Below are positions 54,934 to 64,000 of a stretch of 64,000 nt of DNA, in pieces. The DNA lies in NCBI RefSeq assembly GCF_000986865.1, contig NZ_LAVS01000007.1:1-64000 (forward strand), given 5' to 3'. Below the pieces are notes generated by a model that worked only from the letters and a program-made list of their open reading frames with translations, made no database searches and was not told the origin of the DNA. The first letter of the stretch is position 1, and every line of letters starts with the position of its first letter. Made by a program: the position numbers and the translations under genes. The stretch is from Rheinheimera mesophila. Lineage in GTDB: Bacteria > Pseudomonadota > Gammaproteobacteria > Enterobacterales > Alteromonadaceae.

Positions 54934-56372
54934 GCAACCAACAAAATAAAAATGCAATGCGCAGAGTAGAGCGGATCCACTTCGTCGGGATCGGCGGCGC
55001 TGGTATGGGTGGTATTGCTGAAGTATTAGTCAATGAAGGGTATAAAGTTTCGGGTTCTGATATTGCACCTAATCCAGTGGTTGACCGTTTAGCGTCTTTA
55101 GGTGCTTGTATTGTGATTGGTCATAAGGCTGAAAATATCCAGGGTGCCAGTGTAGTCGTAGTGTCCAGTGCGATAAAAACTGACAACCCGGAAGTGGCGG
55201 CTGCTCTTGAGCATCGTATTCCGGTGGTGCGCCGTGCTGAAATGCTGGCTGAGTTAATGCGTTTCCGTCATGGCATTGCCATTGCCGGTACCCATGGTAA
55301 AACCACTACCACCAGCTTAATTGCCTCTATTTTTGCTGAGGCCGGCACTGATCCTACTTTTGTGATTGGCGGCTTACTGAATTCTGCCGGCACCAATGCC
55401 CGTTTGGGTGCGGGGCGTTATTTAATTGCCGAAGCGGACGAGAGCGACGCCTCTTTCCTGCATTTACAGCCTATGGCGTCCGTGATCACCAATATTGAAG
55501 CGGATCATATGGAAACTTATCAGGGTGACTTTGAAAAAATGAAAGCCACCTATCTGGAATTTTGCCATAACCTGCCGTTTTACGGCGTGGCTGTGATGTG
55601 TATCGACGATCCTGTGGTTCGTGAGTTAATACCGCAAATAGGCCGTTTCGTCATTACTTATGGCTTTAGTGAAGATGCCGATTATGTCGTCAGCGACTTC
55701 AGCCAAAGTGGTACCCAAAGCCGGTTTACCATCACAGACAAAGCAGGTGTCGCCAACAAAATCGAACTGAATCTGGCTGGCCGTCACAATGCTCTGAACG
55801 CCACTGCTGCCTTTGCTGTGGCCAAAGACGAGGGCATAGCCACAGAGGCTATTCTGGCGGCATTGAAAAAGTTTGAGGGCATAGGTCGTCGTTTTGAGCA
55901 GTACGGTGAGTTTGACACAGGCCGTGGCAAAGTGCTGCTGGTGGATGACTATGGTCACCATCCAAGTGAGGTGGCTGCCACTTTAGCTGCCGCACGCAAT
56001 GCCTGGCCGGAACGCCGTATTGTGATGGCGTATCAGCCACATCGTTACACCAGAACCCGTGATTTATACGAGGACTTCGCCAAAGTGCTGTCGTCTGTCG
56101 ATTTATTGTTATTGCTTGAAGTCTATGCCGCAGGCGAAGCTGCAATTCCAGGCGCCGACAGCCGTAGTTTATGCCGCTCTATCCGCGCCCGTGGTCAGCT
56201 CGATCCTATTTATGTGGCAACACCGGCTGACTTACCTGCAGCCTTGGCTGATGTATTACAAGACGGAGATGTGCTGTTGACGCAAGGCGCTGGCAATATA
56301 GGCGCGCTGGCGAAACAACTGGCGGCGGCTAAATTAGCAATTTCTGCATTAAAACCAAACGAGGGAGCTTGA
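54930..56372 (+). CDS. murC: UDP-MurNAc:L-alanine ligase MurC
   Basis: A 480-residue Mur ligase that adds the first L-Ala to UDP-MurNAc. The N-terminal [17 protein letters not shown] loop binds the nucleotide substrate, the ATP loop is [11 protein letters not shown], and [13 protein letters not shown] lies in the C-terminal domain. All are typical of MurC. It overlaps murG by four bases; ddl follows after three bases. Confidence 0.97.
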   Translation: MSNQQNKNAMRRVERIHFVGIGGAGMGGIAEVLVNEGYKVSGSDIAPNPVVDRLASLGACIVIGHKAENIQGASVVVVSSAIKTDNPEVAAALEHRIPVVRRAEMLAELMRFRHGIAIAGTHGKTTTTSLIASIFAEAGTDPTFVIGGLLNSAGTNARLGAGRYLIAEADESDASFLHLQPMASVITNIEADHMETYQGDFEKMKATYLEFCHNLPFYGVAVMCIDDPVVRELIPQIGRFVITYGFSEDADYVVSDFSQSGTQSRFTITDKAGVANKIELNLAGRHNALNATAAFAVAKDEGIATEAILAALKKFEGIGRRFEQYGEFDTGRGKVLLVDDYGHHPSEVAATLAAARNAWPERRIVMAYQPHRYTRTRDLYEDFAKVLSSVDLLLLLEVYAAGEAAIPGADSRSLCRSIRARGQLDPIYVATPADLPAALADVLQDGDVLLTQGAGNIGALAKQLAAAKLAISALKPNEGA

Positions 56373-56375
56373 AGT

Positions 56376-57290
56376 ATGAGCAGCAAATTTGGCAAAGTAG
56401 CAGTGATGTTTGGCGGCACCTCGGCAGAACGTGAAGTGTCGCTGCGCTCAGGGGCTGCTGTGCTGGCCGCTTTGCAAAAGCAAGGGGTTGATGCGCATGC
56501 CTTTGATCCAAAAGATCAACCATTAAGTGCTTTAACTTCGGCTGGTTTTGACCGGGTATTTATTGTACTGCATGGCCGTGGTGGTGAAGACGGTACTATG
56601 CAGGGCGCGTTGCAACTGATGGGCTTGCCTTACACCGGCAGTCGCGTCTTAGGTTCAGCGCTGGCGATGGATAAAATCCGTTGTAAATGGCTGTTTCAGG
56701 CACAAGGTTTACCTACCGCAAAATTTTTAGTGGCTGAAGCTGGAAAGCAACTGAATTATCAGGATATTTTGCAGCAATTAGCTGGTAAAGTGATGGTGAA
56801 ACCGGCCAATGAAGGCTCTAGTATTGGCATGAGTGCAGCCAGCACTGCCGAAGAACTGGAACAAGCCTTAGCTGTGGCCTTTAAATACGATTCGGATGTA
56901 CTGGTGGAACAGTGGATCCAGGGCCGTGAATTTACGGTATCTATCCTCAATGGCAAAGCATTGCCAGTGGTGGAAATGCGTACACCCCGCTCTTTTTATG
57001 ACTATGAAGCCAAGTATCAGTCCAACAGCACTGAATACCTTTGCCCTGCGCCTTTAACAGCCGACCAGACAGCCTTTTTGCAAAACGCTGCCACTGCCGC
57101 TTTTACTGCTGTGGGTGCCTCAGGCTGGGGCCGTGTCGATGCGATGCTGGACGAGCAGGGTAATTTCTACTTGCTGGAAGTGAACACTGTGCCTGGTATG
57201 ACAGAGAAGTCATTGGTGCCTATGGCGGCGAAAGCTGCGGGTTTGAGTTTTGAACAGTTAGTTTTACAAATTTTAGAACAGACGGTATGA
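56376..57290 (+). CDS. ddlB: D-alanine:D-alanine ligase Ddl
   Basis: A 304-residue ATP-grasp ligase making the D-Ala-D-Ala dipeptide used by MurF. The start FGGTSAEREVSLRSG, HGRGGEDGTMQGALQLMGLPYTG, the VKPANEGSSIGMS loop and LEVNTVPGMTEKSL are the usual signatures. Being in the dcw cluster it corresponds to DdlB. It overlaps ftsQ by four bases. Confidence 0.96.
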   Translation: MSSKFGKVAVMFGGTSAEREVSLRSGAAVLAALQKQGVDAHAFDPKDQPLSALTSAGFDRVFIVLHGRGGEDGTMQGALQLMGLPYTGSRVLGSALAMDKIRCKWLFQAQGLPTAKFLVAEAGKQLNYQDILQQLAGKVMVKPANEGSSIGMSAASTAEELEQALAVAFKYDSDVLVEQWIQGREFTVSILNGKALPVVEMRTPRSFYDYEAKYQSNSTEYLCPAPLTADQTAFLQNAATAAFTAVGASGWGRVDAMLDEQGNFYLLEVNTVPGMTEKSLVPMAAKAAGLSFEQLVLQILEQTV

Positions 57291-58063
57291 CAAAAAACGG
57301 CAAGACAGTCAGAGCACCAATAGACAAAGCCTTCTGGGCTGGTGTGCTGTTTTTCTGTTTTTCCGTCTGGTTTGTCTGCTGGTTGGGTTATCAGATCTGG
57401 CTTTGGAGTCAGGATCAACAAAGTGCGCCTATCCAGCAAGTGAAGCTGTATGGCGATTTTTCTCAGATTGAAGCGGCGGGGTTAAACCAAAAACTGCAGC
57501 AGCAGTATCTGGGTAACTTTTTTAATTTGAACGTGGATCAGGTGCAGCTGTTTCTGCAGCAACAACCCTGGGTCGCTCAGGCAGCCGTGCGCAAACAATG
57601 GCCTGATACGCTCGTGGTGGTGGTGACTGAACATAAGCCAGTGGCGGTATGGAATGACCATTATTTACTCAATCAACAAGGTCAGATCTTTGTCGCTCCT
57701 GTCGCTGAACTAAAACAGCCATTGCCGAAGTTACAAGGTCCGGACGGGGCCGAGCAGGATGCACTGACCATGTTCAATCAATTGAATCAAATGCTGAGCG
57801 TGCATCAGCATGCGGCAACAGGACTCACAGTGTCGGCCCGTCAGGCCTGGCAACTGAATTTAGCAGAGGGCATCAAATTGACTCTGGGCCGGGAAGATAC
57901 GGCAAAGCGGGTGCAGCGGTTTATCGATTTGTACCCTGTGATTAGTAAACATAAAACTCAGGCAGTCGCCGAAGTTGATTTGCGTTATGACACTGGCGTC
58001 GCTGTACGTTGGGTCGAAGCGCCAGAACAAAGAGAACAAGATGACAAAGTCGACAGAACGTGA
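57287..58063 (+). CDS. ftsQ: Cell division protein FtsQ
   Basis: A 258-residue bitopic protein: cytoplasmic start, one membrane helix (AGVLFFCFSVWFVCWLGYQIWLW), a POTRA domain beginning at VKLYGDFSQIEA and the beta domain containing QPWVAQAAVRKQWPDTLVV, the best-conserved FtsQ stretch. FtsQ links early and late divisome proteins through FtsBL. It overlaps ddl at its start and ftsA at its end. Confidence 0.94.
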   Translation: MTKNGKTVRAPIDKAFWAGVLFFCFSVWFVCWLGYQIWLWSQDQQSAPIQQVKLYGDFSQIEAAGLNQKLQQQYLGNFFNLNVDQVQLFLQQQPWVAQAAVRKQWPDTLVVVVTEHKPVAVWNDHYLLNQQGQIFVAPVAELKQPLPKLQGPDGAEQDALTMFNQLNQMLSVHQHAATGLTVSARQAWQLNLAEGIKLTLGREDTAKRVQRFIDLYPVISKHKTQAVAEVDLRYDTGVAVRWVEAPEQREQDDKVDRT

Positions 58064-59276
58064 TCTTATCGTTGGCTTAGATATAGGCACAGCACAGGTA
58101 AAAGCCTTAGTGGGCGAAATTACCGCTGACAATCAATTAAGCATTGTTGGTGTGGGCACTCATGTCGCCCGTGGTATGGACAAAGGTGGGGTGAATGATC
58201 TGAACCTGGTGGTGCAGTCTGTGCGCCGCGCTGTAGAAGAAGCCGAACTGATGGCCGATTGCCGCGTGTCTTCTGTGTATTTAGGTATTACCGGCAAACA
58301 TATCCGTTGCCAGAACGAAAGTGGCATGGTGCCTATTAATGATGCCGAAGTGACAGCAGAAGATGTGATTAATGTCATTCATGCCGCTAAATCCGTGCCT
58401 ATTTCGGCTGAGCGTCGCATGTTGCATGTGCTGCCACAGGAATTTTCAGTCGACATGCAGGAAGGCATTAAAAGCCCGATCGGCATGTCAGGGGTGCGGA
58501 TGGAAGCCAAGGCGCACATCATCACCTGCGCCAATGATATGGCAAAGAATATCGAAAAATGTGCGGAGCGCTGCGAGCTGCATGTCGACCAGCTGATTTT
58601 CTCCTCTTTAGCATCCAGTTATGCGGTGCTGACGGATGACGAGAAGGAATTAGGTGTCTGCGTGGTTGATATGGGCGGCGGTACTATCGACATTTCGGTT
58701 TTTACCAATGGTGCTTTACGCCATACCGCAGTGATCCCGGTGGCCGGTAATCAGGTCACCAGCGATATTGCCAAAATCTTCCGTACACCTTTAGGTCACG
58801 CCGAAGATATTAAAGTGCAATACGCCTGTGCACTGCGCAGCATGGTCGGTAAAGAGGAAAACATTGAGGTGCCAAGCGTGGGCGGTCGTCCGGCCCGCAG
58901 CATGTCACGTCATACCCTGGCTGAAGTCGTAGAGCCACGTTATCAGGAATTGTTTGAACTGGTGCTGGAGGAAATCCGAAGCAGTGGTCTGGAAGAGCAA
59001 ATAGCAGCAGGCATAGTGCTGACAGGTGGTACCGCCAAAATGGAAGGTGCTATCGAGTTTGCCGAAGATATCTTCCAGATGCCGGTGCGATTGGGTTACC
59101 CGATAGGCATTACAGGTTTAAGAGAATATGTTCAGGACCCGGCCTACGCCAGCGTAGTGGGTTTACTGATTTATGGAAAAGACATGCGGACCCAGCAGAA
59201 AAAAGCTGTCGCTGCCCGCGAGTCAGTCGGCGGCATGGTGAAACGTCTCACCAGCTGGTTTAAAGGCGAATTTTAA
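58041..59276 (+). CDS. ftsA: Cell division protein FtsA
   Basis: A 411-residue actin-like ATPase that tethers FtsZ to the membrane. Phosphate 1 loop LIVGLDIGTAQVKALVGE, phosphate 2 VVDMGGGTIDISVF and adenosine motif GIVLTGGTAKMEGA are present. The C-terminal amphipathic helix (GGMVKRLTSWFKGEF) is the membrane-targeting sequence. The ATG at 58041 inside ftsQ matches the family; the frame extends to 57975 but that part is not FtsA-like. Confidence 0.97.
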   Translation: MTKSTERDLIVGLDIGTAQVKALVGEITADNQLSIVGVGTHVARGMDKGGVNDLNLVVQSVRRAVEEAELMADCRVSSVYLGITGKHIRCQNESGMVPINDAEVTAEDVINVIHAAKSVPISAERRMLHVLPQEFSVDMQEGIKSPIGMSGVRMEAKAHIITCANDMAKNIEKCAERCELHVDQLIFSSLASSYAVLTDDEKELGVCVVDMGGGTIDISVFTNGALRHTAVIPVAGNQVTSDIAKIFRTPLGHAEDIKVQYACALRSMVGKEENIEVPSVGGRPARSMSRHTLAEVVEPRYQELFELVLEEIRSSGLEEQIAAGIVLTGGTAKMEGAIEFAEDIFQMPVRLGYPIGITGLREYVQDPAYASVVGLLIYGKDMRTQQKKAVAARESVGGMVKRLTSWFKGEF

Positions 59277-59312
59277 CCTTTTGAGTAAGCGTACTAAAAC
59301 GGAGAGAGAGCT

Positions 59313-60500
59313 ATGTTTGAGTTAATGGAAAACCACAGCGAAGAAGCTGTCATTAAAGTGATTGGTGTTGGTGGTGGTGGCGGTAACGCTGTTGAGTATA
59401 TGGTGGCGAGCAACATCGAAGGTGTTGAATTTATTGCTGCCAATACTGACGCGCAGGCGCTGCGTAATTCGTCTGCCCATATGACGTTGCAACTGGGTGC
59501 TGGCGTGACTAAAGGCTTAGGTGCCGGCGCTAACCCTGAAGTAGGCCGTAAGTCGGCAGAAGAAGACCGTGAAACCATCAAGAAAACGCTGCAAGGCGCG
59601 GACATGATCTTTATCGCTGCCGGTATGGGTGGCGGTACTGGTACTGGTGCTGCACCTATCGTCGCTGAAGTAGCCCGTGAAATGGGTATCTTAACTGTGG
59701 CTGTGGTGACGAAACCATTCCCGTTCGAAGGTAAAAAACGCTCCACTTATGCCGACGAAGGCATTAGCGAGCTGGCAAAACACGTCGATTCGTTAATCAC
59801 TATTCCGAACGACAAGTTATTAAAAGTCTTAGGTAAAGGCACCAGCCTGCTGGACGCATTCAAAGCGGCCAACAACGTGTTGTTAGGCGCAGTGCAGGGT
59901 ATTGCTGAACTGATCACCCGTCCTGGTCTGATTAACGTTGACTTCGCCGACGTTCGTACTGTGATGTCAGAAATGGGCACTGCGATGATGGGTACTGGCC
60001 GTGCTTCAGGCCCGGACCGTGCTGAAGAAGCCGCTGAACAAGCTATTTCCAGCCCATTACTGGAAGATATCGATTTATCAGGCGCTAAGGGTATTCTGGT
60101 GAATATCACTGCAGGTCTGGATATCAGCATTGAAGAGTTTGAAACTGTAGGTAATGCAGTCAAAGCTTTTGCGTCAGAAAATGCTACTGTGGTGGTAGGT
60201 GCAGTGATTGATCCGGATATGTCGGATGAACTTCGTGTCACTGTGGTTGCCACAGGTATAGGTGCAGAGCGTAAGCCGGACATCAGCCTGGTACCCAATC
60301 ACCGTCATGAACCAGTGCGTTCAGCGCACGTTTATGGCAATGCTGGTACAAGCTATGCGCATCATCAGGGCAACGCCGCCCGTGACTTGTCACAAGCGCC
60401 GTTAGAAGCTCCTGCAGTGCAAAGTAAACCGGTCGCGGAAAAACAAGCGAACATCGACATTTTCGATATTCCGGCGTTTTTACGTAAACAAGCTGACTAA
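59313..60500 (+). CDS. ftsZ: Cell division GTPase FtsZ
   Basis: A 395-residue tubulin-like GTPase that forms the division ring. The opening loop [15 protein letters not shown], the tubulin signature [14 protein letters not shown] and the [11 protein letters not shown] synergy region are intact. The variable linker runs from about 320, and the C-terminal [14 protein letters not shown] peptide is the site that binds FtsA and ZipA. A GGAGAGAGAG site precedes the ATG. It lies 36 bases after ftsA. Confidence 0.98.
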   Translation: MFELMENHSEEAVIKVIGVGGGGGNAVEYMVASNIEGVEFIAANTDAQALRNSSAHMTLQLGAGVTKGLGAGANPEVGRKSAEEDRETIKKTLQGADMIFIAAGMGGGTGTGAAPIVAEVAREMGILTVAVVTKPFPFEGKKRSTYADEGISELAKHVDSLITIPNDKLLKVLGKGTSLLDAFKAANNVLLGAVQGIAELITRPGLINVDFADVRTVMSEMGTAMMGTGRASGPDRAEEAAEQAISSPLLEDIDLSGAKGILVNITAGLDISIEEFETVGNAVKAFASENATVVVGAVIDPDMSDELRVTVVATGIGAERKPDISLVPNHRHEPVRSAHVYGNAGTSYAHHQGNAARDLSQAPLEAPAVQSKPVAEKQANIDIFDIPAFLRKQAD

Positions 60501-60578
60501 TTTTTAGTCAGCCGACAAAAGGCTCAAAGGTTGGCATAGCTGGTCAGCTGTGTTATGCTTCGCCGCCATTTTGGATTT

Positions 60579-60593
60579 GTTCAATATTTGAAC
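60579..60593 (+). repeat. Short inverted repeat at the lpxC ribosome site
   Basis: GTTCAA and TTGAAC enclose TAT immediately before the AGGA ribosome site of lpxC. It could be an operator, or a small RNA hairpin that limits access to the site. Seen in sequence; role unknown. Confidence 0.4.
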
Positions 60594-60603
60594 AGGAAAA
60601 AAT

Positions 60604-61515
60604 ATGATTAAACAACGTACCATTGCAAAATCAATCAGCTCGATCGGGGTGGGTTTACATAAAGGAGAAAAGGTTACGCTTACTCTCCGGCCTGCTCCTG
60701 ATAATACCGGTATTGTATTCCGGCGTGTCGACCTGAACCCGATCGTTGATTTTAAAGTCACCCCTGAATTAGTGGGCGACACTGTAATGTGTACCTGTTT
60801 GATCAACGACGACGGCGTGCGCCTGTCCACCACTGAGCACTTAATGGCTGCAGTGGCGGGTTTAGGTATAGATAACCTGTTTATCGAAGTGGACTCTGCT
60901 GAAATTCCAATTATGGATGGCAGTGCCAACCCTTTTGTTTACCTGCTACTGGAAGCCGGTATCAGCGAACAGAAAAAAGCCAAAAAGTTTATTCGTATTA
61001 AACAAAAAGTCCGTGTCGAGGACGGTGACAAGTGGGCCGAGTTTGTGCCACACCATGGTTTCCGTATGGATTTTGCCATCGACTTTGATCACCCTGTGAT
61101 TTCTGAAACCAAACAGCGCATGAAGCTCGACTTTTCTGCTGCGTCTTTTATTAAAGACATCAGCCGCGCCCGTACTTTTGGTTTCCTGCAGGATATCGAA
61201 TATTTACGCGCCAATAATCTGGCATTAGGCGGCAGTTTTGATAACGCTGTGGTGTTGGATGAGTTCCGGGTATTAAACCAGGATGGTCTGCGTTACGAAG
61301 ATGAATTTATCAAACACAAAATTCTGGATGCGATCGGTGATTTATATATGGCCGGTCACAGCATTCTGGGTGAGTTCCGATCTTATAAAACCGGCCATGC
61401 GCTGAATAACCAGTTATTGTCTGCAGTATTAGCTGATCAGGCGAACTGGGAATTTGTCAGCTTCGACAAAGAAGCGCAAATGCCAATATCATACTTAGCA
61501 CCTCAACTGGCCTAA
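60604..61515 (+). CDS. lpxC: UDP-3-O-acyl-GlcNAc deacetylase LpxC
   Basis: A 303-residue zinc deacetylase, the committed step of lipid A synthesis. The start [20 protein letters not shown], the [10 protein letters not shown] motif with a zinc His, the IMDGSANPF segment and the late [19 protein letters not shown] with further metal ligands are present. The C-terminus ends SYLAPQLA. The stop overlaps the convergent DciA gene by four bases, so the two transcripts overlap. Confidence 0.97.
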   Translation: MIKQRTIAKSISSIGVGLHKGEKVTLTLRPAPDNTGIVFRRVDLNPIVDFKVTPELVGDTVMCTCLINDDGVRLSTTEHLMAAVAGLGIDNLFIEVDSAEIPIMDGSANPFVYLLLEAGISEQKKAKKFIRIKQKVRVEDGDKWAEFVPHHGFRMDFAIDFDHPVISETKQRMKLDFSAASFIKDISRARTFGFLQDIEYLRANNLALGGSFDNAVVLDEFRVLNQDGLRYEDEFIKHKILDAIGDLYMAGHSILGEFRSYKTGHALNNQLLSAVLADQANWEFVSFDKEAQMPISYLAPQLA

Positions 61516-61991
61516 GTCTTGGGGGCAGAGCGGCTTTGAGCCAGCTCTGCCAACCTCTGTAGTTTCTGCTTTAACTCACCTTCACTGTTTTGTGCTAAAG
61601 CCAGTAAATACACCGCCGCTTGTTCAGAAATTTTAGGTCCTTCAGTGTTGATTTCTTCCGTTTTGGCATACTGCAGTTGGGTATTGGGTGAGACTTCAAT
61701 GTCTATCCCTGCTAAATCCGGCAAGATTTTCTGGCGGAAATTGTCTAGAATGGCCTCTCTTTGCATTTTCAGCCGGGTGGCCCAGGCCGGTGATTGGCAT
61801 AAAATCACCAGGCGACCCGCTTTTATGGTACTAATTTTGCAAAAACCGGATGGATCCAGTTGCAGAAACTGCGCTAATTCGGTATTAAGTTGGCGCAACA
61901 GATCGGCGTGCTGCATGGTCGACAACAATGGGCTTTGTTGCAGCAACTGACTTAGATCCACGGGTTTCTGAGAATAGCGCGCCATCTTCAC
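61512..61991 (-). CDS. DciA-like replicative helicase loader (DUF721)
   Basis: A 159-residue DUF721/DciA-family protein. The KH-like core shows [33 protein letters not shown] and the following [12 protein letters not shown] strand, matching DciA. DciA loads DnaB in bacteria lacking DnaC/DnaI-type loaders, and in several gammaproteobacteria it lies next to secA and lpxC, as here. A second possible start is six bases inside (61985). It is divergent from the M23 peptidase gene. Confidence 0.85.
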   Translation of the reverse strand: MKMARYSQKPVDLSQLLQQSPLLSTMQHADLLRQLNTELAQFLQLDPSGFCKISTIKAGRLVILCQSPAWATRLKMQREAILDNFRQKILPDLAGIDIEVSPNTQLQYAKTEEINTEGPKISEQAAVYLLALAQNSEGELKQKLQRLAELAQSRSAPKT

Positions 61992-62014
61992 TGATAAATT
62001 TATACTGAGGTTGC

Positions 62015-62929
62015 ATGAGTGTAACAGTTTTCTATCGTGGCAAACACCGCCACTTCAGCTTTGGCAGCACGCCATCGCAACTGACAGTCACGGCCGTCTT
62101 GTTGTTTTGTATCGCCTCTGGCGCTGGTGCAGCTTTTGCTAATTTATTTCAGCAAGGCAATGCAGAACTTGAAAAGGCGCAGTTAAGCCGCGCTGCAGAG
62201 ACAGAAGAAATTGCCGATATTCGCCGCCGTGCTGAAAATCAGCTAGCGGCATTAACGGCTAAAGTGGCCACGTTGCAGGCGCAGGTCAACCGGCTGAATA
62301 TGGTCGGTGAACGTTTAATTGACGCCGCCAATTTGTCGACGGAAGAGTTTAATCTGCATGAGACTCCGGCGATGGGCGGTCCTGCGCAAACACCGACAGA
62401 AATCAGTCTGGCTGAATTAAATGCGGTCTTGTTGCAGCTCAATGAGCTGGAGCAAAATCTGCAGTCCGAGCAAACCCGCTTTGCCATGCTTGAATCTCTG
62501 GATTTGAATCACCATATAGGAAAAAGCGTTCAGTTGTCTGGTCGCCCTGTATTAAGTGGTTACCTGTCTTCCAGTTTTGGCGTCCGCAGCGATCCCTTTA
62601 GTGGCGAACCCGCAGTGCACCGTGGCGTAGATTTTGCCGGTAAAGAAGGCGATTCTATTTTTGCAACCGCAGGTGGCATAGTCACCTGGGCTGGTGAACG
62701 TTTCGGTTACGGTAAAATGGTTGAAATTGAGCATAGCGATGGCTATCGCACCCGGTATGCTCATGCTCAGGCTATCACTGTTCAGGTTGGACAGATGGTG
62801 ACCAAAGGCCAGGAAGTTGCCATTATGGGCAATACAGGCCGTTCGACCGGGCCACATGTGCATTACGAAGTTCTGAAAAATGGTCAGCAAATTGACCCTA
62901 TGATGTTTGTTAATCGCCGTATTCAATAA
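62015..62929 (+). CDS. M23 (LytM-type) metallopeptidase, single-pass membrane protein
   Basis: A 304-residue envelope peptidase. A membrane segment (LTVTAVLLFCIASGAGAAF) anchors it, a coiled coil runs to about 105, and the M23 domain covers about 175-300. The zinc ligands are visible: the first His in HRGVDFAG with the nearby Asp, and the last His pair in STGPHVHYEV. It should cleave peptidoglycan crosslinks or, if inactive, regulate amidases. It lies directly upstream of secA, the place held by secM in enteric bacteria, but shows no SecM-like arrest sequence. Confidence 0.9.
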   Translation: MSVTVFYRGKHRHFSFGSTPSQLTVTAVLLFCIASGAGAAFANLFQQGNAELEKAQLSRAAETEEIADIRRRAENQLAALTAKVATLQAQVNRLNMVGERLIDAANLSTEEFNLHETPAMGGPAQTPTEISLAELNAVLLQLNELEQNLQSEQTRFAMLESLDLNHHIGKSVQLSGRPVLSGYLSSSFGVRSDPFSGEPAVHRGVDFAGKEGDSIFATAGGIVTWAGERFGYGKMVEIEHSDGYRTRYAHAQAITVQVGQMVTKGQEVAIMGNTGRSTGPHVHYEVLKNGQQIDPMMFVNRRIQ

Positions 62930-62934
62930 TATAG

Positions 62935-63004
62935 ACCCGGTTTGCTGAGACAGGAGTGTCAGACAGTCGGGTTACAAAGGCTCAGGCCGGACTCAGAGCG
63001 AGTC
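62935..63004 (+). promoter_or_regulatory. Structured secA leader
   Basis: Two potential hairpins fill the gap before secA. ACCCG/CGGGT (62935-62939 and 62968-62972) encloses GACA/TGTC. GACTC/GAGTC (62990-62994 and 63000-63004) follows. No T-run accompanies them, so they are not plain terminators. A role in secA control is a guess from position. Confidence 0.35.
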
Positions 63005-63029
63005 TCAACCAAGAAGTGGTATTTATAAA

Positions 63030-64000
63030 ATGTTTGGAAAATTTTTCGCCAAATTAATTGGTAGCCGTAATGATCGTTATTTAAAGAAATTAAAAAAGAC
63101 GGTTGATCTGATTAATAGCCTGGAACCTGCTTTTGTTGCTCTGTCTGATGAAGAACTCAAATTAAAAACCGCTGAATTCAAGCAACGTTTTGCCGATGGC
63201 GCAACCTTGGATGATTTACTGCCAGAAGCTTTTGCCACAGTACGCGAAGCCAGTAAACGTGTCTTTAAAATGCGTCATTTTGATGTGCAATTAATAGGTG
63301 GTATTGTGCTGCATCAGGGTAAAATCTCTGAGATGCGTACAGGTGAAGGTAAAACCTTAACCGCAACCTTGCCAGCCTACTTAAATGCGTTAAGTGGTCA
63401 GGCCGTACATGTGATTACGGTGAACGATTACCTGGCCCGTCGTGATGCTGAAACCAACGCGCCTTTGTTTGACTTTTTAGGCTTAACCGTAGGTGTCAAC
63501 GTGCCTGGTATGGGGCATTTAGACAAACAAGCCGCTTACAAAGCCGATATTACCTACGGCACCAATAACGAATTTGGTTTTGATTACCTGCGTGACAATA
63601 TGGCCTTTTCTGCCATTGAGCGGGTACAGCGCCATTTGGCTTATGCCATCATCGACGAAGTAGATTCTATTTTAATAGATGAAGCCCGCACGCCGCTGAT
63701 TATTTCTGGTCAGGCTGAAGACAGTTCTGAGCTGTATCGTGTGATTAATACCGTAGTGCCTCAGCTTGTCAAACAAGAAAAAGAAGATGAAGAAGGGGCT
63801 ATGGGTGATGGTCACTTCACCATAGACGAAAAAGCCAAACAAGTGTATTTGACGGAACGTGGTCAAATTCGTGTTGAAGAAATTTTGCAGGAACTGGGTT
63901 TAATCCAGCCGGGCGACTCCTTGTTCTCTGCGGCCAATATCACTTTGCTGCACCATACTTATGCTGCGCTGCGTGCTCATAACCTGTTTAAGAAAGACGT
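63030..64000 (+). CDS. secA: Preprotein translocase ATPase SecA (5' part; runs off the window)
   Basis: The first 323 residues of SecA, the motor that drives proteins through SecYEG. It begins [21 protein letters not shown] and has the Walker A region [17 protein letters not shown], the helicase motif [25 protein letters not shown] and the DEAD-like [21 protein letters not shown]. The frame is open to the window edge with no defect. The ATG at 63030 is 100 bases after the M23 gene; AGAAGTGG upstream is a modest ribosome site. Confidence 0.97.
   Translation, partial: MFGKFFAKLIGSRNDRYLKKLKKTVDLINSLEPAFVALSDEELKLKTAEFKQRFADGATLDDLLPEAFATVREASKRVFKMRHFDVQLIGGIVLHQGKISEMRTGEGKTLTATLPAYLNALSGQAVHVITVNDYLARRDAETNAPLFDFLGLTVGVNVPGMGHLDKQAAYKADITYGTNNEFGFDYLRDNMAFSAIERVQRHLAYAIIDEVDSILIDEARTPLIISGQAEDSSELYRVINTVVPQLVKQEKEDEEGAMGDGHFTIDEKAKQVYLTERGQIRVEEILQELGLIQPGDSLFSAANITLLHHTYAALRAHNLFKKD

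Overview
The window is a gammaproteobacterial chromosome segment. A complete mraZ-to-lpxC division and cell-wall cluster, the lpoA-yraN-diaA-dolP block divergent from rsmI, an rnpB of the enteric type A form, a DciA-type protein next to lpxC and a DUF3612 regulator together suggest an Alteromonadales/Chromatiales-like marine or freshwater genus. Rheinheimera or Alishewanella is my best guess, inferred from gene content without any database search.

Layout. 68-1794 is a sensory pair: an RsbQ-like hydrolase and a PAS-GGDEF diguanylate cyclase. 1969-21161 is a DNA phosphorothioation (PT) defence island. Its order is dptF-dptG-dptH plus a DUF262/DUF1524 (GmrSD/SspE-like) gene on the + strand. Convergent to it lies dndB-dndC-dndD-dndE on the - strand. 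Divergent from dndB are dndA and a small membrane protein on the + strand. Last comes a - strand operon of three genes: a tiny helix-turn-helix protein that is below usual ORF cut-offs, an M15-peptidase-fold protein, and the PT-associated putative methyltransferase. 21555-30930 is accessory or housekeeping sequence: GNAT, TPR-GGDEF cyclase, hemH, an HxlR/GST pair, small proteins, an orphan HipB-like antitoxin with what looks like a hipA stub, tRNA-Arg(CCG), a ZIP transporter and a malate-synthase-domain protein. 31010-43360 holds the DUF3612 regulator, pyrC, a CHASE-PAS histidine kinase, a DUF599 protein, the dolP-diaA-yraN-lpoA operon, rsmI, rnpB, chrA and a flavin reductase-like gene. 43934-61515 is the dcw cluster mraZ, rsmH, ftsL, ftsI, murE, murF, mraY, murD, ftsW, murG, murC, ddl, ftsQ, ftsA, ftsZ, then lpxC. 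The window ends with dciA (-), an M23 peptidase and the 5' part of secA.

How it works together. In the island, DndA (sulfur donor), DndC, DndD and DndE would place sulfur in the DNA backbone. DndB has a triple inverted-repeat operator in front of it and probably represses the locus. DptFGH would attack unmodified DNA. The DUF262 protein may be a second, PT-sensing or independent nuclease. The methyltransferase/M15/HTH operon and the dndA-linked membrane protein have no assigned role and are the best candidates for an undescribed extension of the system. The dcw cluster is an almost gap-free operon with MraZ boxes at its start.

All calls rest on reading sequence motifs and on family knowledge; no similarity search or folding program was run.
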